In this document: piece by piece, positions 37,501-50,113 of the stretch
Layout: each line of letters begins with the position of its first letter
Numbering within the stretch: the stretch's first letter is position 1
Assembly: GCA_025765615.1 (NCBI GenBank)
Contig: JAIVFJ010000022.1
Location: 434,001 to 498,000, forward strand
From: Zopfochytrium polystomum
Lineage: Eukaryota; Chytridiomycota; Chytridiomycetes; Chytridiales; Chytridiaceae
Length of the DNA: 64,000 nucleotides
Reading direction: 5' to 3'
The notes under the pieces: generated by a model
The model's input: only the letters and a program-made list of their open reading frames with translations
The model's database searches: none
What the model was told of the DNA's origin: nothing
Program-made: the position numbers and the translations under genes

Positions 37501-37629
37501 TCCGTCAAGCGGATCGAAAGAGCTGAGTTGATTATCGACGTGCAAGTCGCCAATGCTGATTCGCTTCGAAGAAACTCCTTCGCTCTCCTCGGCTTCACCA
37601 ATGCCACTTCGGCGGCTGGTCATTTTCAA
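34549..37629 (-). CDS. Coiled-coil protein with C-terminal C1q/TNF-like domain
   Basis: About 1,000 residues in three exons. The first exon (37629 to about 36262) is disordered then coiled coil. The second begins with the split codon after EEEIRS (AEALHHHPSQQSLKNL) and carries long heptad stretches, an acidic/Ser linker and the conserved C-terminal module: FYRCGLWLWRCSNL, NTDPDNFLWEQDQ, GLYEISFAFF, PSVQLVVNGDSVLS. A last intron (about 34724-34669) joins GLSLL to DFIVLPAKSTISLHYHG and ends GFMGLKKM-stop at 34549. This beta-rich module with a trailing L-DFL-LP segment is shared by coiled-coil proteins of protists and chytrids as far as I recall; its function is not established. Starts at 37629 or 37623 are equally possible. 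Its stop lies 2 bp from the CEP135 stop. Confidence 0.7.
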
Positions 37630-37638
37630 ACTCCGAAA

Positions 37639-38360
37639 ATGTTTGCGCCCTTGTCAGACAGCAGCTTTGTGGAGTTCGTCCACCTGAGCAACCCTTTGGC
37701 GTTTCTTGATGCTGCCGACCCTGAGTTTGAACTGGATGTTCTTCCAGAAGAGGGTAAGGATTGAGAAACTTACATCGCTGGCCAGCACGTATAGGTGCTC
37801 GTCGGCATTTTAGGCTCACAGCACCGGCATCGCATGACGCTTACGCATGAGGATTGTGCAGAGTTTCAGCGGCCACCCCCAATCCCACGAAGCGACGACA
37901 TTCTTCTTCTGCTCGATGGATTTCGCACTGGTGAGAAAGCTACTTTTTTGAAAAGGCAATCAAACATCGGTTGCCTCTGGGGCTCTGGAAGCTCTTATCG
38001 TATTAAGCAAAATGATATGAATCAGAGGACGCAGAGATCGATTACAGCGCAGACGAAGGCAGCGTGGACGATACACTCCCTCCGCTTGCGAGGGATCTTA
38101 ACCACCACCACCACCGGCGTCGTCAATCTCATCCCCAGAATCGTCGTCGCCACGAGGTTCGGTCACATCAAGGACGGCGCACTGACGAAGAGGACGAGTT
38201 GGGCGATCACGACAGCTTTGAAGATCTCCTCGAAGGGGCGTGGCCCGACATGGATCTGCCATCGCTCCTTCGTCCTTCTCCTCCTCCTCCTCCTCCTCCT
38301 CCTGCGCCTCCACCACCACTTTTTTCACCCGTCGATTTCCCCTTCCTCCACGGCCATTAA
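37639..38360 (+). CDS. Small acidic His/Pro-rich hypothetical protein
   Basis: Three predicted exons. Exon 1 starts at 37639 (MFAPLSDSSFVEFVHL) and ends PEE at a GTAAGG. Exon 2 starts after TTTTAG near 37814 (QHRHRMTLTHEDC) and ends FRT before GTGAGA. Exon 3 begins after an AG near 38025 (EDAEIDYSADEGSVDD), continues with a His/Arg-rich stretch (NHHHHRRRQSHP), an acidic SFEDLLEGAWPDMD and a proline run, and stops at 38360. Splice sites are good and frames join, but no domain is known. Only 9 bp separate its ATG from that of the minus-strand neighbour, so one of the two starts may be wrong. Confidence 0.5.
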
Positions 38361-38461
38361 TTAAGGGACAGACAAAGGGAACCCAGAAATGGAAGGAGGA
38401 GAGACAGACAAACATGGGCATAATAAACGAAAGAGATGGGACAGAGATCGAGTGAGTGGAG

Positions 38462-38528
<67 letters not shown>

Positions 38529-38743
38529 CGCAACAGGAAGTGCAGACAAACGAGCAACTACCAAGCCCGCACGCGCACGCGCAGCGCAGGTCCAGTCCAA
38601 TCGGTCGATCAACGTTCGTGCAGCCTGCCCGCCCTCCCCGGACGCACTGGGGCTCGTCGCCGTTGGTCGGGAGGCGCAAGGAGGGAGGGAGGGAGGGAGG
38701 GACGGGAGGGACGGGTGGGACGGATCTGTCGGGCACACTTGGG
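38361..38743. promoter_or_regulatory. Upstream region of the Sec7-PH gene
   Basis: Holds a long GA microsatellite (about 38469-38526) and a GGGA-rich stretch (38678-38722) just before the chosen ATG. Frames here encode only Arg-Glu or Ser-Leu repeats and are not treated as genes. Confidence 0.5.
38469..38526. repeat. (GA)n microsatellite
   Basis: About 58 bp of uninterrupted GA dinucleotide, about 220 bp upstream of the Sec7-PH start. Confidence 0.95.
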
Positions 38744-41700
38744 ATGTCAGCCCCGCCGCCCTCGCCCCACGCTCAAAGGGGCCTCCGGCGAGCGAACAGC
38801 TCCACCTCAACCTCCAGCTCTTCAAAGTTCAAGTCGCGCTTGAGCAGTGGAAATCCGCCCTTCCCCCGCCATCAACCATTCATCACATCATCTGCCAGTC
38901 ACACTTCCTCCGATCGCCCCTCGCAGAGCTTTCAGGACGAAGGGGTTGCCGCCAACAACCTTGCCGTTTCTCATGCTTCTGTGCCTCTTGGACCATCGCC
39001 AGCTGTTGGCCTCATCGAACCGAGTTCCCTTGGGAGCTTGACCTCAGCTCCAGCAACGCACACCCAGCCGCCAACGTCTTCCTCGCTTCGTTCCACGCCT
39101 GACACCGCAGAGGCTGCCCTCTTCACTCTCAAATCAAACGCTTTAACCTCGCTCCGTCGACCGGTAAGCATCTCGAAGCTGAATGTGACAGCATTGTTCT
39201 CGAGTTCCGGAGGTTCGCGCTTTTCAAAATTGGCTCCGTCTGGACCTCCGTTGGCAGCATCTAGTTTGGAGCGAAGGTCCTACTCCAGCGCAGGAGCTGC
39301 GAGTGACAGCCGCCCAAGCTCTCCAACATCTGCAAGGCACCATTCCGCTTCCGTTTCGCGAACCCTGCGCAAGAAATACGAGCAGTCCTCGTACGACACT
39401 GTTTCACACACACCAGATGTACCCAGTGGTCAATTTCCTCCGATCGACATCGAACCTCAACGCGAATCCCAGCCTGGAGAACTAGTCGACAGCGCAAGCG
39501 CCGATTCTGTGAGAATCAGTCTCCATCTCACTTTTTCCCCTTGACAGCAAGAGCACCGCTTTTCCGAACCAATTACGACTGACAAACCATTGCTCATCCA
39601 TTCCTTTTACTTCAAGCAGCCTCATCGATCACTACCCCAAATGCCAGAGAACCGCAGATTGTCTTTGACGGCTCTCTCGACGGTCGCCATGCCCCCGTCC
39701 CCCGGCATCCTTTCAGATACGCATCCCTCAGAACCGGCGTCCCCGATCTTCGCTCCTCCACTTCCTCACGAAAACTCGCACATCCCTCCAGCAGCGGCAC
39801 TGCTGTCGTTGACGACAAAGCAGTCCATATTTTCCAGATGGAGAGGAATGTTTCACCAGGCTCGACCGGGAAGTTCTTCTAGCGCGAGCTCCATTGCTGT
39901 GTCGGCAAGCAACCAAACGGTTTGGCAAAAGTCGTTATCGTCGGACCAATTGCATGATCCGAGTTTCGTCGACCTGAACGTCGGCACGGGTGCAGCCTCA
40001 TCCACAAACGCGGCGCCCAGGAGTCGGTCATGGTCGAAGAATGCCGTGGATGCTGACAGGTTTTGGGAAGGGCCGCCTGCGGCATTTAAGACCCTGAATG
40101 CAGCCGGAAAGACAGAGAGGGCGGTATTAGACGTCGACCCCAAAGCATTGGACCCAGAGACTTTGGCCTCGCATCTTTTCACACTCTCGATAGCGAACAT
40201 CACGAAGCGCGATGTATGCGCAATAATTGGAAAGAGGTGAGCATTAAGAGCCACTCCACATTCATCTCAAGTCCCAATATCGCTAGCGACGCATTTCATA
40301 TGAGGGTTCTGGAACACTACATGGATCACTTCGACTTCCTCTATGTCGACCTAGATGTCGCGTTGAGGCGACTTACTTCGCATCTTCATTTGAGCGGAGA
40401 GACACATTTGATAGATAGAATCCTGCTGCAGTTGGCTCGACGGTACTGGGAGTGCAACCCAGACGCGCAACAAATATATAGAAGTGCAGGTCTGTGGAAA
40501 TAAGTTTCAGCATTTCAGCGTTGCTCACTTGAACGAACCAACCATTTTTTCCAGACGTTGTTCATGGAATACTGTTCTCAGTGATTCTTCTGAACACAGA
40601 CCTTCACCTCGCTAACACTGGGTCCAATGTGGGCAAGCGTATGCAAAAGAGGACGTTTGTAAAGAATACGCTCGATCTTGTTGACAAAATGATAGCTGAC
40701 GATCCCGAAGTCTCCCAAGACTTGACCTCCATTGGACTCGGCAACGTGAGACTTTGGAGAAAGGACATAGAAGCAAAATTGGAGGTCAGTCTGCGAAAGT
40801 TTACTGCATCTCTGACATCAAACATTGTACGAAGAGCCTCTACAAATCTATTCGAGACAAGCCCATCGTTTTTTACGCCCATGCGTGCAGCAGCTACCAC
40901 CTCATTCGACAAACTAAAGGATTCATCGACGCCTTCTGACGAAAGTGGGCGTCGCCAGTCCGGCTCACTCGCCAGTGGCAGCAGCGGAGAAATCAAGAAA
41001 TCACTGCCAAGCCGACTTCATAGTAATACGACCGTGCCGTCGGTTGCCGCCATGTCCATTACTGCACGGCTTGCGGTTAAAACTGCTGCTGCTCAAGCTC
41101 ACGACGTTACGATGCAGCTACAGCAGCTCAGCCTTTTTGAAACGGGCAACTTCTTGGCCCAAGCCGGAAGCCCCACTTCACCAAGACATTCTGCATCCTC
41201 TCCTCAACTCCGGTCTTCCTCTCTTAACGTTCTGTGCACCTTCACATCGTCTTCGGTTGCGACCGACGGTGTTCAAACATCTATATCCATATCGCCACCA
41301 TCTGTAGGATCAGAAGGACACTCGATTCGGATCAACCCTCGAAGTTCGTTCTCCGGGTCGGATAACTCTGCTAATTCTGGTGCGAATCGACGTGACTTTC
41401 AAAAGCCTTTAATGAGCGGTATAGCTATGGAGGGCCTCATGATACGCAAGCACTTCGAAGAAAAGGAGGGCGTGAAGGCGAGAAACCGCAAATGGGTCAA
41501 AGTGTGGTGTGTGCTTGCGGTGGACGACGATCGAGGAGTCGAGTTGACTGCCTTCAAAGTGGAGAGCCATGTTCAAGCGGACGGCGAAGTTGGGTTTGCA
41601 GAAGCAGAAACTTCGCTCCCGTTGGACAGCGCCGAAAGCAGGAAGCTCGTTATCAAGGTAGGATAAGTTTAACGACCGTGGGCAAACCAACCTCACAATG

Positions 41701-42817
41701 ATTTGTCTGAAATCAAGATCGCGAATCAGCCTCCCCAAGTTCATAACCTACTTCATTCTTTTTCACATGCGCTCAAACCTCCCGGCTACAGTCCCACGCG
41801 ACCGTTTGTATTCAACTTGACACTGAGTAACGGTGGTGTCTACCTATTTCAAACACCAACATCGGAATTCTTGCTCGAATGGACTAAAACTCTGAACTAC
41901 TGGGCGGCGAGAAAGTCGAAAGAACCATTACCTGGTGCATTAGGTAATGTCGAATATGGTTGGACCGACGCAGCTTGGGAAAGAAGAGAGCGTGAACGGA
42001 GAGACAAGGTGGGCTTCACTGGAAGCTCTGGTCTTCAAGATCTTGGCGGAGGCAATTCTCGAAGAAAAGTTAAAATTGAGGATTGGACTCCACCTGGGCA
42101 TGCATTACTGGTTAGCTCTCTTTCTGAGGATTTACAGTTGGCCAGCATGCGAAAGATGGCGGATTTTCTCGCAAACGAACTGGAGGAGCACATTAGCTTT
42201 AAAACCGCCATTGAGACACGGGTACATACCTACTTTATCACTTTGATTTATCCTAATCAGATCGTGAATAGTGGTCGAATCCCGCGATGCTCGCTCGCGC
42301 GAAGGACAACTGGGTCCGCAAAAAAGACTACCTTACAAGAGAGTACAAACGCTATTCCATGTATGCACAAATTCTGCGAACTTCGCTGAATTTCCATCGC
42401 TACGATGATTTCGAGCGCCAATCATCCTCGCCGTCTGCACCGGCTGGCTCGCTGTCCGTTCAACGTGAGCGTGTGCCGGCGACTTCCCCACCCCCTTCTC
42501 CAGCCGGACAACTTCGAAGAAGCGATTCAACACGGCGGCCCACTCCCTCCTCACTCTTTTCAGCACCTGCTGGAGGCGGTGGGTCATCGTTGAGCTCGAC
42601 TGCGCCATCTGGCTCCGTGGATGGCGGACGGGAATCCATTGACGCGCTCTTTATCGGAATCGGAGGAGCGCGAAGTTTGGGTCGTCAAGATATTGGGGAG
42701 GTGTATCCTTCTTCTACCTTAACGATTCTCGGAACCGAGCCTGATGGGGGTAATGTAACACTATCTCAAAAAATTGAACTGTACCGCAGTTCAATGGCAG
42801 AGGGTGGAAGTGCGTGA
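38744..42817 (+). CDS. Sec7-PH domain guanine-nucleotide exchange factor for Arf
   Basis: Activates Arf GTPases on membranes. The long N-terminus is Ser/Pro-rich and disordered. The Sec7 domain (about 40290-40760) has the catalytic glutamate in SGETHLIDRI (Glu codon 40399-40401) and the second motif SVILLNTDLHLANTGS. A Ser-rich linker follows. The PH domain (about 41415-41930) starts AMEGLMIRKHFEEK, with VWCVLAVDDDR and ends FLLEWTKTLNYWAARKS. After it come the family's EYGW segment and a helical region (AMLARAKDNWVRKKDYLTREYKRYS). The layout is that of fungal SYT1-like and animal EFA6/PSD exchangers. Introns are visible after SASADS, after GKR (40238), after RSA (40491), near 41660 and near 42220. 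Start 38744 (MSAPPPSPHA) avoids the GA repeat; an upstream in-frame ATG at 38456 would add an Arg-Glu run. Confidence 0.9.
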
Positions 42818-43123
42818 AATTGCTGAGATAGGGCACTACAAGACATCTTGGTTGCGTTCTATCGTTGAGAATTTTTTCACTTCCCTTGGTCTTGGTCTCT
42901 CGCTTTTTCTCTCTGTTGTTTGGTCCCAGTGTACCATAGTTTGAAGTTTTCGTTCGTCCTCTTCGTTGGAAATTGGCCGTCCTTGTGTTTCTTCAAGTTT
43001 CGTTTGGGCTATTATATCCACGAATATGAAGTTGTAAGAGAATTTGTTACAATCCTGGTGGAGAGAATTCCCCACTTCTCAATGCGTTTATTTGATTTTG
43101 GCGTGCACCTCAAACGGCCTCTG
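42818..43123. other. Intergenic, convergent 3' ends
   Basis: 306 bp between the Sec7-PH stop and the PUF6 stop. It must hold both polyadenylation regions; no other structure is seen. Confidence 0.5.
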
Positions 43124-45940
43124 TTAGGACTTCTTCAACGCCGCCAGCAGAAGTTCAATCCCGCTGGATCCCGCTGTCTCGCCGCCCTGTTGAACTTTCC
43201 TCTTCTTGTTCTTGTTCCCGTTTTCTGCCTTACCGTCCACTCTTATCGAAGACGCCAAGCGCTGCTCCCCTATCATCCTCTCCAGCTCGGCTACTGTGAC
43301 CCCAGACTCGACTAATGTATGGGCCGCCTCATTGCCAACTCCCTCGACAGCCGCCAATAGCACAAACGCGGTGCCGGAAGTTCCGCGATGGTCCGCTGCG
43401 CAGTACCGCAACCAGTATCCGATCTCCGGCCTGACTGTACTCCAGACCTTGTAGGCAAGCTCGACGCTGCCCCCGACAAGCTTTCGCTTCCTGTCAGTCG
43501 CGGATGTGTTGTGTGCGTCACCGGAATCAGCGCCCAACGATGCCGCCCCATTGGCATTTGCGTTGTCCGTGGAGTCGCCCCCATCGGCGGCTATTACTGT
43601 TTCGCGACGGTTGGTGGACGATGCCCTGACGCCGGCAATCATCTCCTTGATGCAGAAGGTGGATGTCCGGTGGACCAAAACGTGGAGCGACAGGTCGACG
43701 GGGACGGTTGGGTCCGTATTTGGGTCGCTCGCAGCTGCCGCCGCTTCGGCTTTTTGCTGCGCAAGCTTTTCTTTCTCGGCTTTCGCTTCTTGCGCCATCT
43801 TCCGACCGGCGTTGAATACTTCCTTCTTTTTCTTTTCGTCCTTGACTCCTGAAATCACAGCCGATGCAGGCAAAGGCTTTGGGTTGGCAGCAAGGTGTGA
43901 CTCGATGGTACCCGCGGTAAGAGCAGCGACGCCTTCGATCAGACGGCTTTTGTCTCCAGCTGTTTGCGTGTGAAGAAATATGTAAGAATGCGTTGAAGTT
44001 CGCGAATGGAGCAAAGAGCAAACCTTCTGGACATCTCAAAAGTTCACAGAGCACTCGCGCACCCCATACAGTCCGTATCAGCTCTGGAAGATGATTGACC
44101 GCAACCCCAAGTATTTGCGGTGCGAAAATCGCTCGAAGCTCTCCCGCTCTTTGGACGTCATTCTTTTTGGAAGTAAGTTTCCGCAAAACGTCATCACTTG
44201 CGAGCTCCTTCAGCACATAGCCTTCTTGGTGCCGAGTATTCCTTCCAACCAAGAGAAACAGCGCAACTCGCGCACCATGTGCATCACGCAGCAACTGAGC
44301 CGGGGTCAATGAAGGCCCCGATTCTCCAGCTGCCGCTAGCTCAGCGGCCAGTGGAGAAACTTCCCCGTCTTCACCAGGAGCTCCCGTAACTCCACCTGCA
44401 AGCTCGGACAAGATGTGCTTCCCGACCAACACGGTATCATCAACGCACTCAAACAGAGTAAGGAGAACTGCGTGTCCAAAGGGCTCCCGCGCGATTCTGG
44501 CGACAAGTCCTTTGAAACTCCTCACAATTAGCTTTCGATCTTTTGGACTGGAGTGAAGAAGGACCAACTGGGCCACGCGTGCCCCGTCGCGTGTGTGAAC
44601 GAGGAGCGGAAGGCGGTCACGAAGCGTTGTGGAGATCAAGAGTGCGGCGTGGGCAGGGGTGGCCACGGTCAAATAGTCGAAAAGGAGACGGTGCAGGAGA
44701 GAAGAGGATGCCATTGGTGTGGAAGGTTTCGACAAGAGGGATTCCAAAGTAGCACGAAGATGGTCAACTACGGACGGGCGCTTTTCAGGATGAGCCTCGA
44801 ACAACGCGTCAAGCGTTTTGACCGAATATTTGTCGGGTGATGTGGATTTGAATAAAACGAACTCTGGTCCGTAAAACTCCTCAATCAATAAGACGCGCTC
44901 TTGCGCCTTGGCGAATTGAGACCACGCCTCTTCGATGACTGGTCCAGCGTGTGCATGAAATATTAATTGCTTGACGTGGCCTTTTAATTCTTTGATGACT
45001 TGCGACCGATAGTTTGGGCAGAAGTTCAGAATCTTCGATACAATGAAGCGCCCGTACTGTGAGCTGGATAGTTTCACGAAAGTCCCGGACAGCTCGTTGG
45101 CAATGATGTCGCGTTGATCGGAATTGCCATACTTCAAAGCGCACTGAACCATGCGCGCCATGTCGTGCTTGAAGGTGACCTTGGGGGCGCAAGAGTCACG
45201 TCACAAAACCGAATCGCCGAAAGGGTAGTTTGATAGTCTCACCTCGTTCACCTTTCCCGTGATCAATGCCATCATTTTAGCCATCAGTTCCGACCGCTCG
45301 TTGGTGTCAATTCGTTTCAGACGCAGCTTCTCCCACACTTTCTTCGATTCGCTTATCAATCCTGCGTTTGTCTTGGCCGCTTTCCGATCTTTAAGCATTT
45401 GTTTCTGCTCCTGTCGCGCTCGTTTTTTTTCTGCAAACGGGAATGCAATTGTAAGAGGCAAGACGTCAAACATTAAAAATAAAGACTGTATCAACCAGCT
45501 TCATCCCGCTTGGGTTTCCGGTTGTCCGAGTCTTCGTCCTCGTCTTCTTCGTCATCGTCCATGGCTTCGTCCGAGTCCGCGCTCTCGTCCTCCTCCTCCC
45601 CGTTTCCAGAGTCGACATCCTCGCCCTCTTCGTCCACGAAAAAGCCATGATCAGCCCGCTTTCCAACCTCGTCACCGCTCAAAAGCCCATCACTATCTCC
45701 GTCCTCAAAGTCATCCTCGTCGTCATCTTCGGCCGGGCGTTTCTTAGAGCCGGCTCTTTGCGTATCCCCCGTTCTTGTGCCCCGTCCGCCGGCCGCCTTC
45801 TTAGCTGAGCCGTTTTTCGCAAAGGACGCCACGTTTTCCTTCGATTTCTTATGAACACCTCCTTATCGCTTGGTCGAAACTGCAGTGGCTGCGCGAGCTG
45901 CTGGCGCTGCTTTTCCGCTTCTGGGCTTCATTGGGGCCAT
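43124..45940 (-). CDS. PUF6: PUF6-family Pumilio-homology RNA-binding protein
   Basis: PUF6 binds RNA through Puf-type helical repeats, acts in 60S ribosome maturation and, in yeast, in repression of localised mRNA. Acidic N-terminus (EDDDEDDFEDGDSDG), then KKVWEKLRLKRIDTNERSEL and KVNE joined across an intron to VTFKHDMARMVQCALKYGN, the signature entry into the Puf repeats. SSQYGRFIVSKIL, HAHAGPVIEEAW and TRDGARVAQLVLLHSS are further repeats. The CPL region follows, and an exon from about 43985 (GDKSRLIEGVAALT) reaches the stop at 43124. The first exon is uncertain: the frame opening at 45832 has no ATG, and an upstream ATG at 45940 (MAPMKPRSGKAAP) would need a very short intron near 45880-45845. 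Confidence 0.85.
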
Positions 45941-46038
45941 GAAGGCCAGCGATTCGTTCTTTCTTTCTTTTCTTTCTTTCTTTTTTTTTTCTCTCTTTTT
46001 TTTTGTTTTCTGCTTATGGTATGCACTTTTCGTTTGCT
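45941..46038. promoter_or_regulatory. Short spacer with T-rich tract
   Basis: 98 bp between the PUF6 start and the stop of the next minus-strand gene. It is dominated by T-rich sequence (about 45958-46010), A-rich on the transcribed strand, probably serving as the PUF6 promoter and the neighbour's 3' end. Confidence 0.4.
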
Positions 46039-49000
46039 TCAGGCGCTTGTCAAACCCACTGTCTCGTCAACTTCCTCGTCCCCTTCACCATCAACAAGGC
46101 CCTCGATCTCGTCCATTTCGTCCTCCTCGGCTGAGCCAACCACAATGTGCTCGTACAAAAGCCGTTGCGCAACCGCGCTGGAGCCGCTCGCAACGTGAAT
46201 GAGGGCCAGGTTGTATGCAGCCTCGGCCTTCAAGTCCACCTGTGGAGATTGCTTTGTTACTGTGCCTTCACAATGATGGTACCCTACCGTGGGGTCCTCC
46301 ATCTCTTTAGACTTCTCCAAGACCTGCTCGTAATATCCCACAGCTAAATGCACAAGACCTGTGATGAGGCCGTTGGTGCGCGACGGCGACATTACAGAGA
46401 AATTGCCTACCCAGTTGATGGAGTGCACGCCCAATATTATACAGCGCCTCCTGATTACTTCCAAGGAGCTCACTGTAGCGGAACAGGAATGTAAAGGCCT
46501 AATTTTGAATCGTCAGTCGTGTGTTTTTTCCATAAGCCTCCTCAACTTGAACAACGCGGAGATGACGGTTGTCCACTCGACGCTGCATCGCCCAATGCAG
46601 GTAGCCAAGCCCGATCGATAGATTCAGCATGGGATCGTTCGGAGCCGCCTTTACGGCTTCCCCATAATATTCTTCCCAAAACATGGATTAGAGCAATCAG
46701 GCGGTTGACAAAATGCTCACGAACGGCTGATGCGTAGGACCTTCCACACATCATAATATGTCCATACAGTGCCCAGAGAACAGGAGATCGGTTTGCCAAA
46801 TTCTTTGGGTCTTTGGCCAATTTCTTTTCAAAAACTTTAACCTGCTTCAAGAAGTACTTGTAGCTGATCGCAGAGGCAAACGCACTGACGGCCGTTGTTC
46901 CGCTGATACATTGTTTATATCTAATCAGAAGTGAATTCCAAACCTACCCCTGTAACACTGCACAGTAAAAGCGATAAATGTCATTCTCTTCCTTGTATCG
47001 TCCCAATAGGAATCGACAGACTTCCACCACTCGTGCAAAGTTTCCGCAATAAATAGCAGATGCTACCCACGAAGTTTAGTTGGAACAGGCGTGCCAATAA
47101 GACTTCACCTATCATTTGCAGCTGGATCTGAATACGCCATTTGTCGCTGTGATAAAAGATATTGCTATCCATTGCTGACGTTAAGGCTGAGTAGGCATCT
47201 TCCTCTTTCCCATCTAGAGTTAAGGCAAGTCCGTACTGCGAAAAATATTATATTTAGTTTCGATTATGATTAGGGGGGGATAGTACCATCGAAAAGGCCT
47301 CGAACCATTGAGTGAAGGTGATGCCTCCAAACGAATCCTCTGTCAAGAGCGCTGTGTTCTCAGGCAGATCTTTTCGCCGTGGTGGAGGAGCGTACTTTCT
47401 TGCCTAGTTCAGGTTTGACTCAGTTTCACAGTCTTGACTTCTGTCTTCCACTCACGCGTTCGATCTATCCACGAGTTAGCAACAGCACGCGATCGCCTCA
47501 GGTTCAATTGACTCACGGGGTACAAGTGCTTGCAGCTCAGAAATTTCACAATGAGCTTTCGTGCGGAGCGCAAAAAGTCCACCTGTGTTCAGAGAACACT
47601 TTGCGAATTAAGAAAAGGCTCCCTTCACAGTCTCTGTGCTTACCCTCTTGATGTGGTCATGCATAAACTCGGCAAGGCCGAGCATTCGAGTCCACAGCTC
47701 AGAATTGTCCCGCAGGGTTTCCCGCTCTTGGGCGACAATCGCAGCAGGATCCTCTTCCGGAACCCTCCGAGTTTTTGGAGCTACTACAAGCGCGTCGTCG
47801 TCTCGCCCAGCGTGCTCTTTTCCCTTGTACTCAGCACGAGGGCGCCTCCCGAATCGAACTCCAGCCTTGCTAAGTTTCCGTCGATGGTAAGGGCTTGGTT
47901 CGTACTCAGAAACCGCTTGGGAGACCGCCGCTTTGTTCACTAAGGGAAGGGAGAGCAAGTTGAAGTCACAAAAACGACGACTCTTCTCGCGGACCTTCGT
48001 CTGTCAGTTTGGTGGACTTCTCAGTTTCGCCGAGCGCATTGTAAACTTCAGCCAGCTGCAATTTCCAATCATTATTTTGCGGCTCCACTTCCAACGCTGA
48101 AGATCGGTGTTAATTGATACCATTTTAGCTCAAAGAACAAACCGGAGGTGTACAATTCAGCGGCATCGTGCAGATTTCCCATATTCAAAAGACAGTTCGC
48201 CATACCAACCCATGTACTTGCAGCGTCCGTCTGCGGCACCAGTGTAAATGAAACAGAGAGCAGTGCAAATAAACATACAGATTCATTTTCGTTCATCTGC
48301 TGGTACATTGTAAGTGCTTGTGCAAACATTCGCTTCGCGAGATAGGCCTCTGCAACGGTCTGAAAGAGGTGGGGAAAAGCGCCGACAGCAATCTCTTTCA
48401 GAACTTGGAAATGATGCTGCGAGAGAAGTAAATTCAACGGTTCAGTAGCATATTCCCATACCCGAGCAACTTCTGCATCGTCTTGCCACAATCGTGATAC
48501 TCCCAAATCAATAATGACGTCGATTGGGAGGCTCCCAACTGGGCCATCCGTATCTAAATCCCAGTCTTCCGGTAAAGGTGCAATTGGCTCTCCGCGTCGT
48601 CGCAAGAGATTATTACGGCGACAAGCGACAAATGTCTCTACCACCGTAACAACACTATCATGTTGCTTCAATTCATGACAAAGCTGAATTAAAATTCTTA
48701 ATTCAGGCAGTTGCACGCGGTATTGGCCCTTCATGTGTATGACTCCAGTTAGTGTGCCTATCTCAAATATATCTTCATTTTCTAATCCCTGGCCGATTTG
48801 CGTCACCGGTTCGTCAGGTAGTGGCAATGTGAAGTCCGCGTCTAGTGCATCTTTGTAGAGGTCAAATGCAGACTGCGGCTCTTTCAGAATTATGTAGATG
48901 GAAGCAAGCTCTTTCACAGCTGGCATGAAATGGTGATTGAACTTCAGAAGTGATTGCAAAGCATCCATAGCCTAGTGAGGTCGATTGTTGAGTGAGAAAA

Positions 49001-50081
49001 TCGCTTAAAATACATTTTCGCGAACTTTTTTGTATCGTTTTGAGTCAATGTATATCATCGCGATTTCGTACCATGGACTTGGATCCTCCGGTTTGGCTGA
49101 AGTGGCTTTGAGAAGGCAGTAGAGAACGTCGTTGATCTTTCCTCTTTCCCTAAAGATTCGCTTAATCAGAATATGTATGTATTGAATATCTGGATACCTG
49201 CTTGTTTTTGCTAACCGAATCCAAAGATCAGAATCTTGCGGATTGAGGTGGGCGGCGACAAAATTGGCCTGTAGCGCTTTGACTTCATCCCCCGTTTCTT
49301 CGTACATTACACCAAGCATGCGCCAAGGGTCTGGCAGCTTCATATTCGCCTTGATCACTTCCCTCAACAACCTGAACGCCTCGTCAAGATCCTTTTGGGC
49401 ATACGCAATGGTTGCTTGACCAATCATTGCGCTAACTTCCGGCGGAATTTTTTGTCGTGACTGTTGAATACTGCTTAGATTTAATATTCAAATGGTTTTC
49501 GATGTTCTTACCCGGCCCTTCTTCTTGCCCTTCCGGCGAGAAGTACCATCCCAGAGGCCGCTGCCTGGTTCCATTAGGAGCTCCATGTCTCCAGTACCAT
49601 CCTCCAAAACATCATCATAGCCCTCCTCGTCTTCCACGTATGCCCCCATACTGTCCCATATCTCCCTTCTAATAGACTTCACTCCGTCGATGTCAAGAGC
49701 CGCAGTCTCCATCATTACTCTGGCCTATAAAGTTAGTAATTTATCGCGACCAGCGCCGTTTGCCTGCGCACCCGATTTCCTCCGGAATCCTACTGAGGTC
49801 TTCATCGGCGCCGTCAGGATCTTCGTCTTCGTCTCTATCCAGCTCCCGTCTCCGGCGTCTTCATCGACGTCTTCATCATTGTCCCCCCTCCCTCTCCGCA
49901 AACCAAATACTGCGGTGTCGACATCCATCCCAAATACATCCTGCATGTCCTGATAGTCATCTATAATTTCGTCTTCATCATCCACGTTCTCGTTAGCATA
50001 AAACTCCGTGTCGTCTACGGCCGCGATGGAGGCCTCGGCGCGTGGTAGCTCAAGGAACTCGCCACCATCCGATCCAGACAT
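46039..50081 (-). CDS. TFC4: TFIIIC subunit TFC4-like (TPR protein)
   Basis: TFC4 (tau131/TFIIIC102) is the TPR subunit of TFIIIC that recruits TFIIIB to tRNA and 5S genes. An acidic N-terminus (MSGSDGGEFLELP..., DDEDEIIDDYQDMQD) is followed by the basic GTSRRKGKKKGR and then IPPEVSAMIGQATIAYAQKDLDEA, the start of the TPR array typical of this subunit. More TPRs run through exons to the C-terminal block GLVHLAVGYYEQVLE, LKAEAAYNLALIHVASG and QRLLYEHIVVG, which is the conserved end of TFC4. At least ten introns are present; the one near 49750-49725 contains a TACTAAC branch site. Start 50081 lies 32 bp from the divergent SMG6-like start. An acidic tail extends past the usual end. Confidence 0.88.
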
Positions 50082-50113
50082 GCCTGGAGTGCAAATTGAA
50101 GTGGGTGATTGAC

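Noticed and set aside
38357..38843. Frames encoding Arg-Glu, Glu-Arg or Ser-Leu runs around the GA microsatellite
   Set aside because: Pure translation of a dinucleotide repeat; the Sec7-PH start at 38744 lies downstream.
43388..43973. Plus-strand frames of about 150 codons opposite PUF6
   Set aside because: They lie antisense to well-supported PUF6 exons and show no domain.
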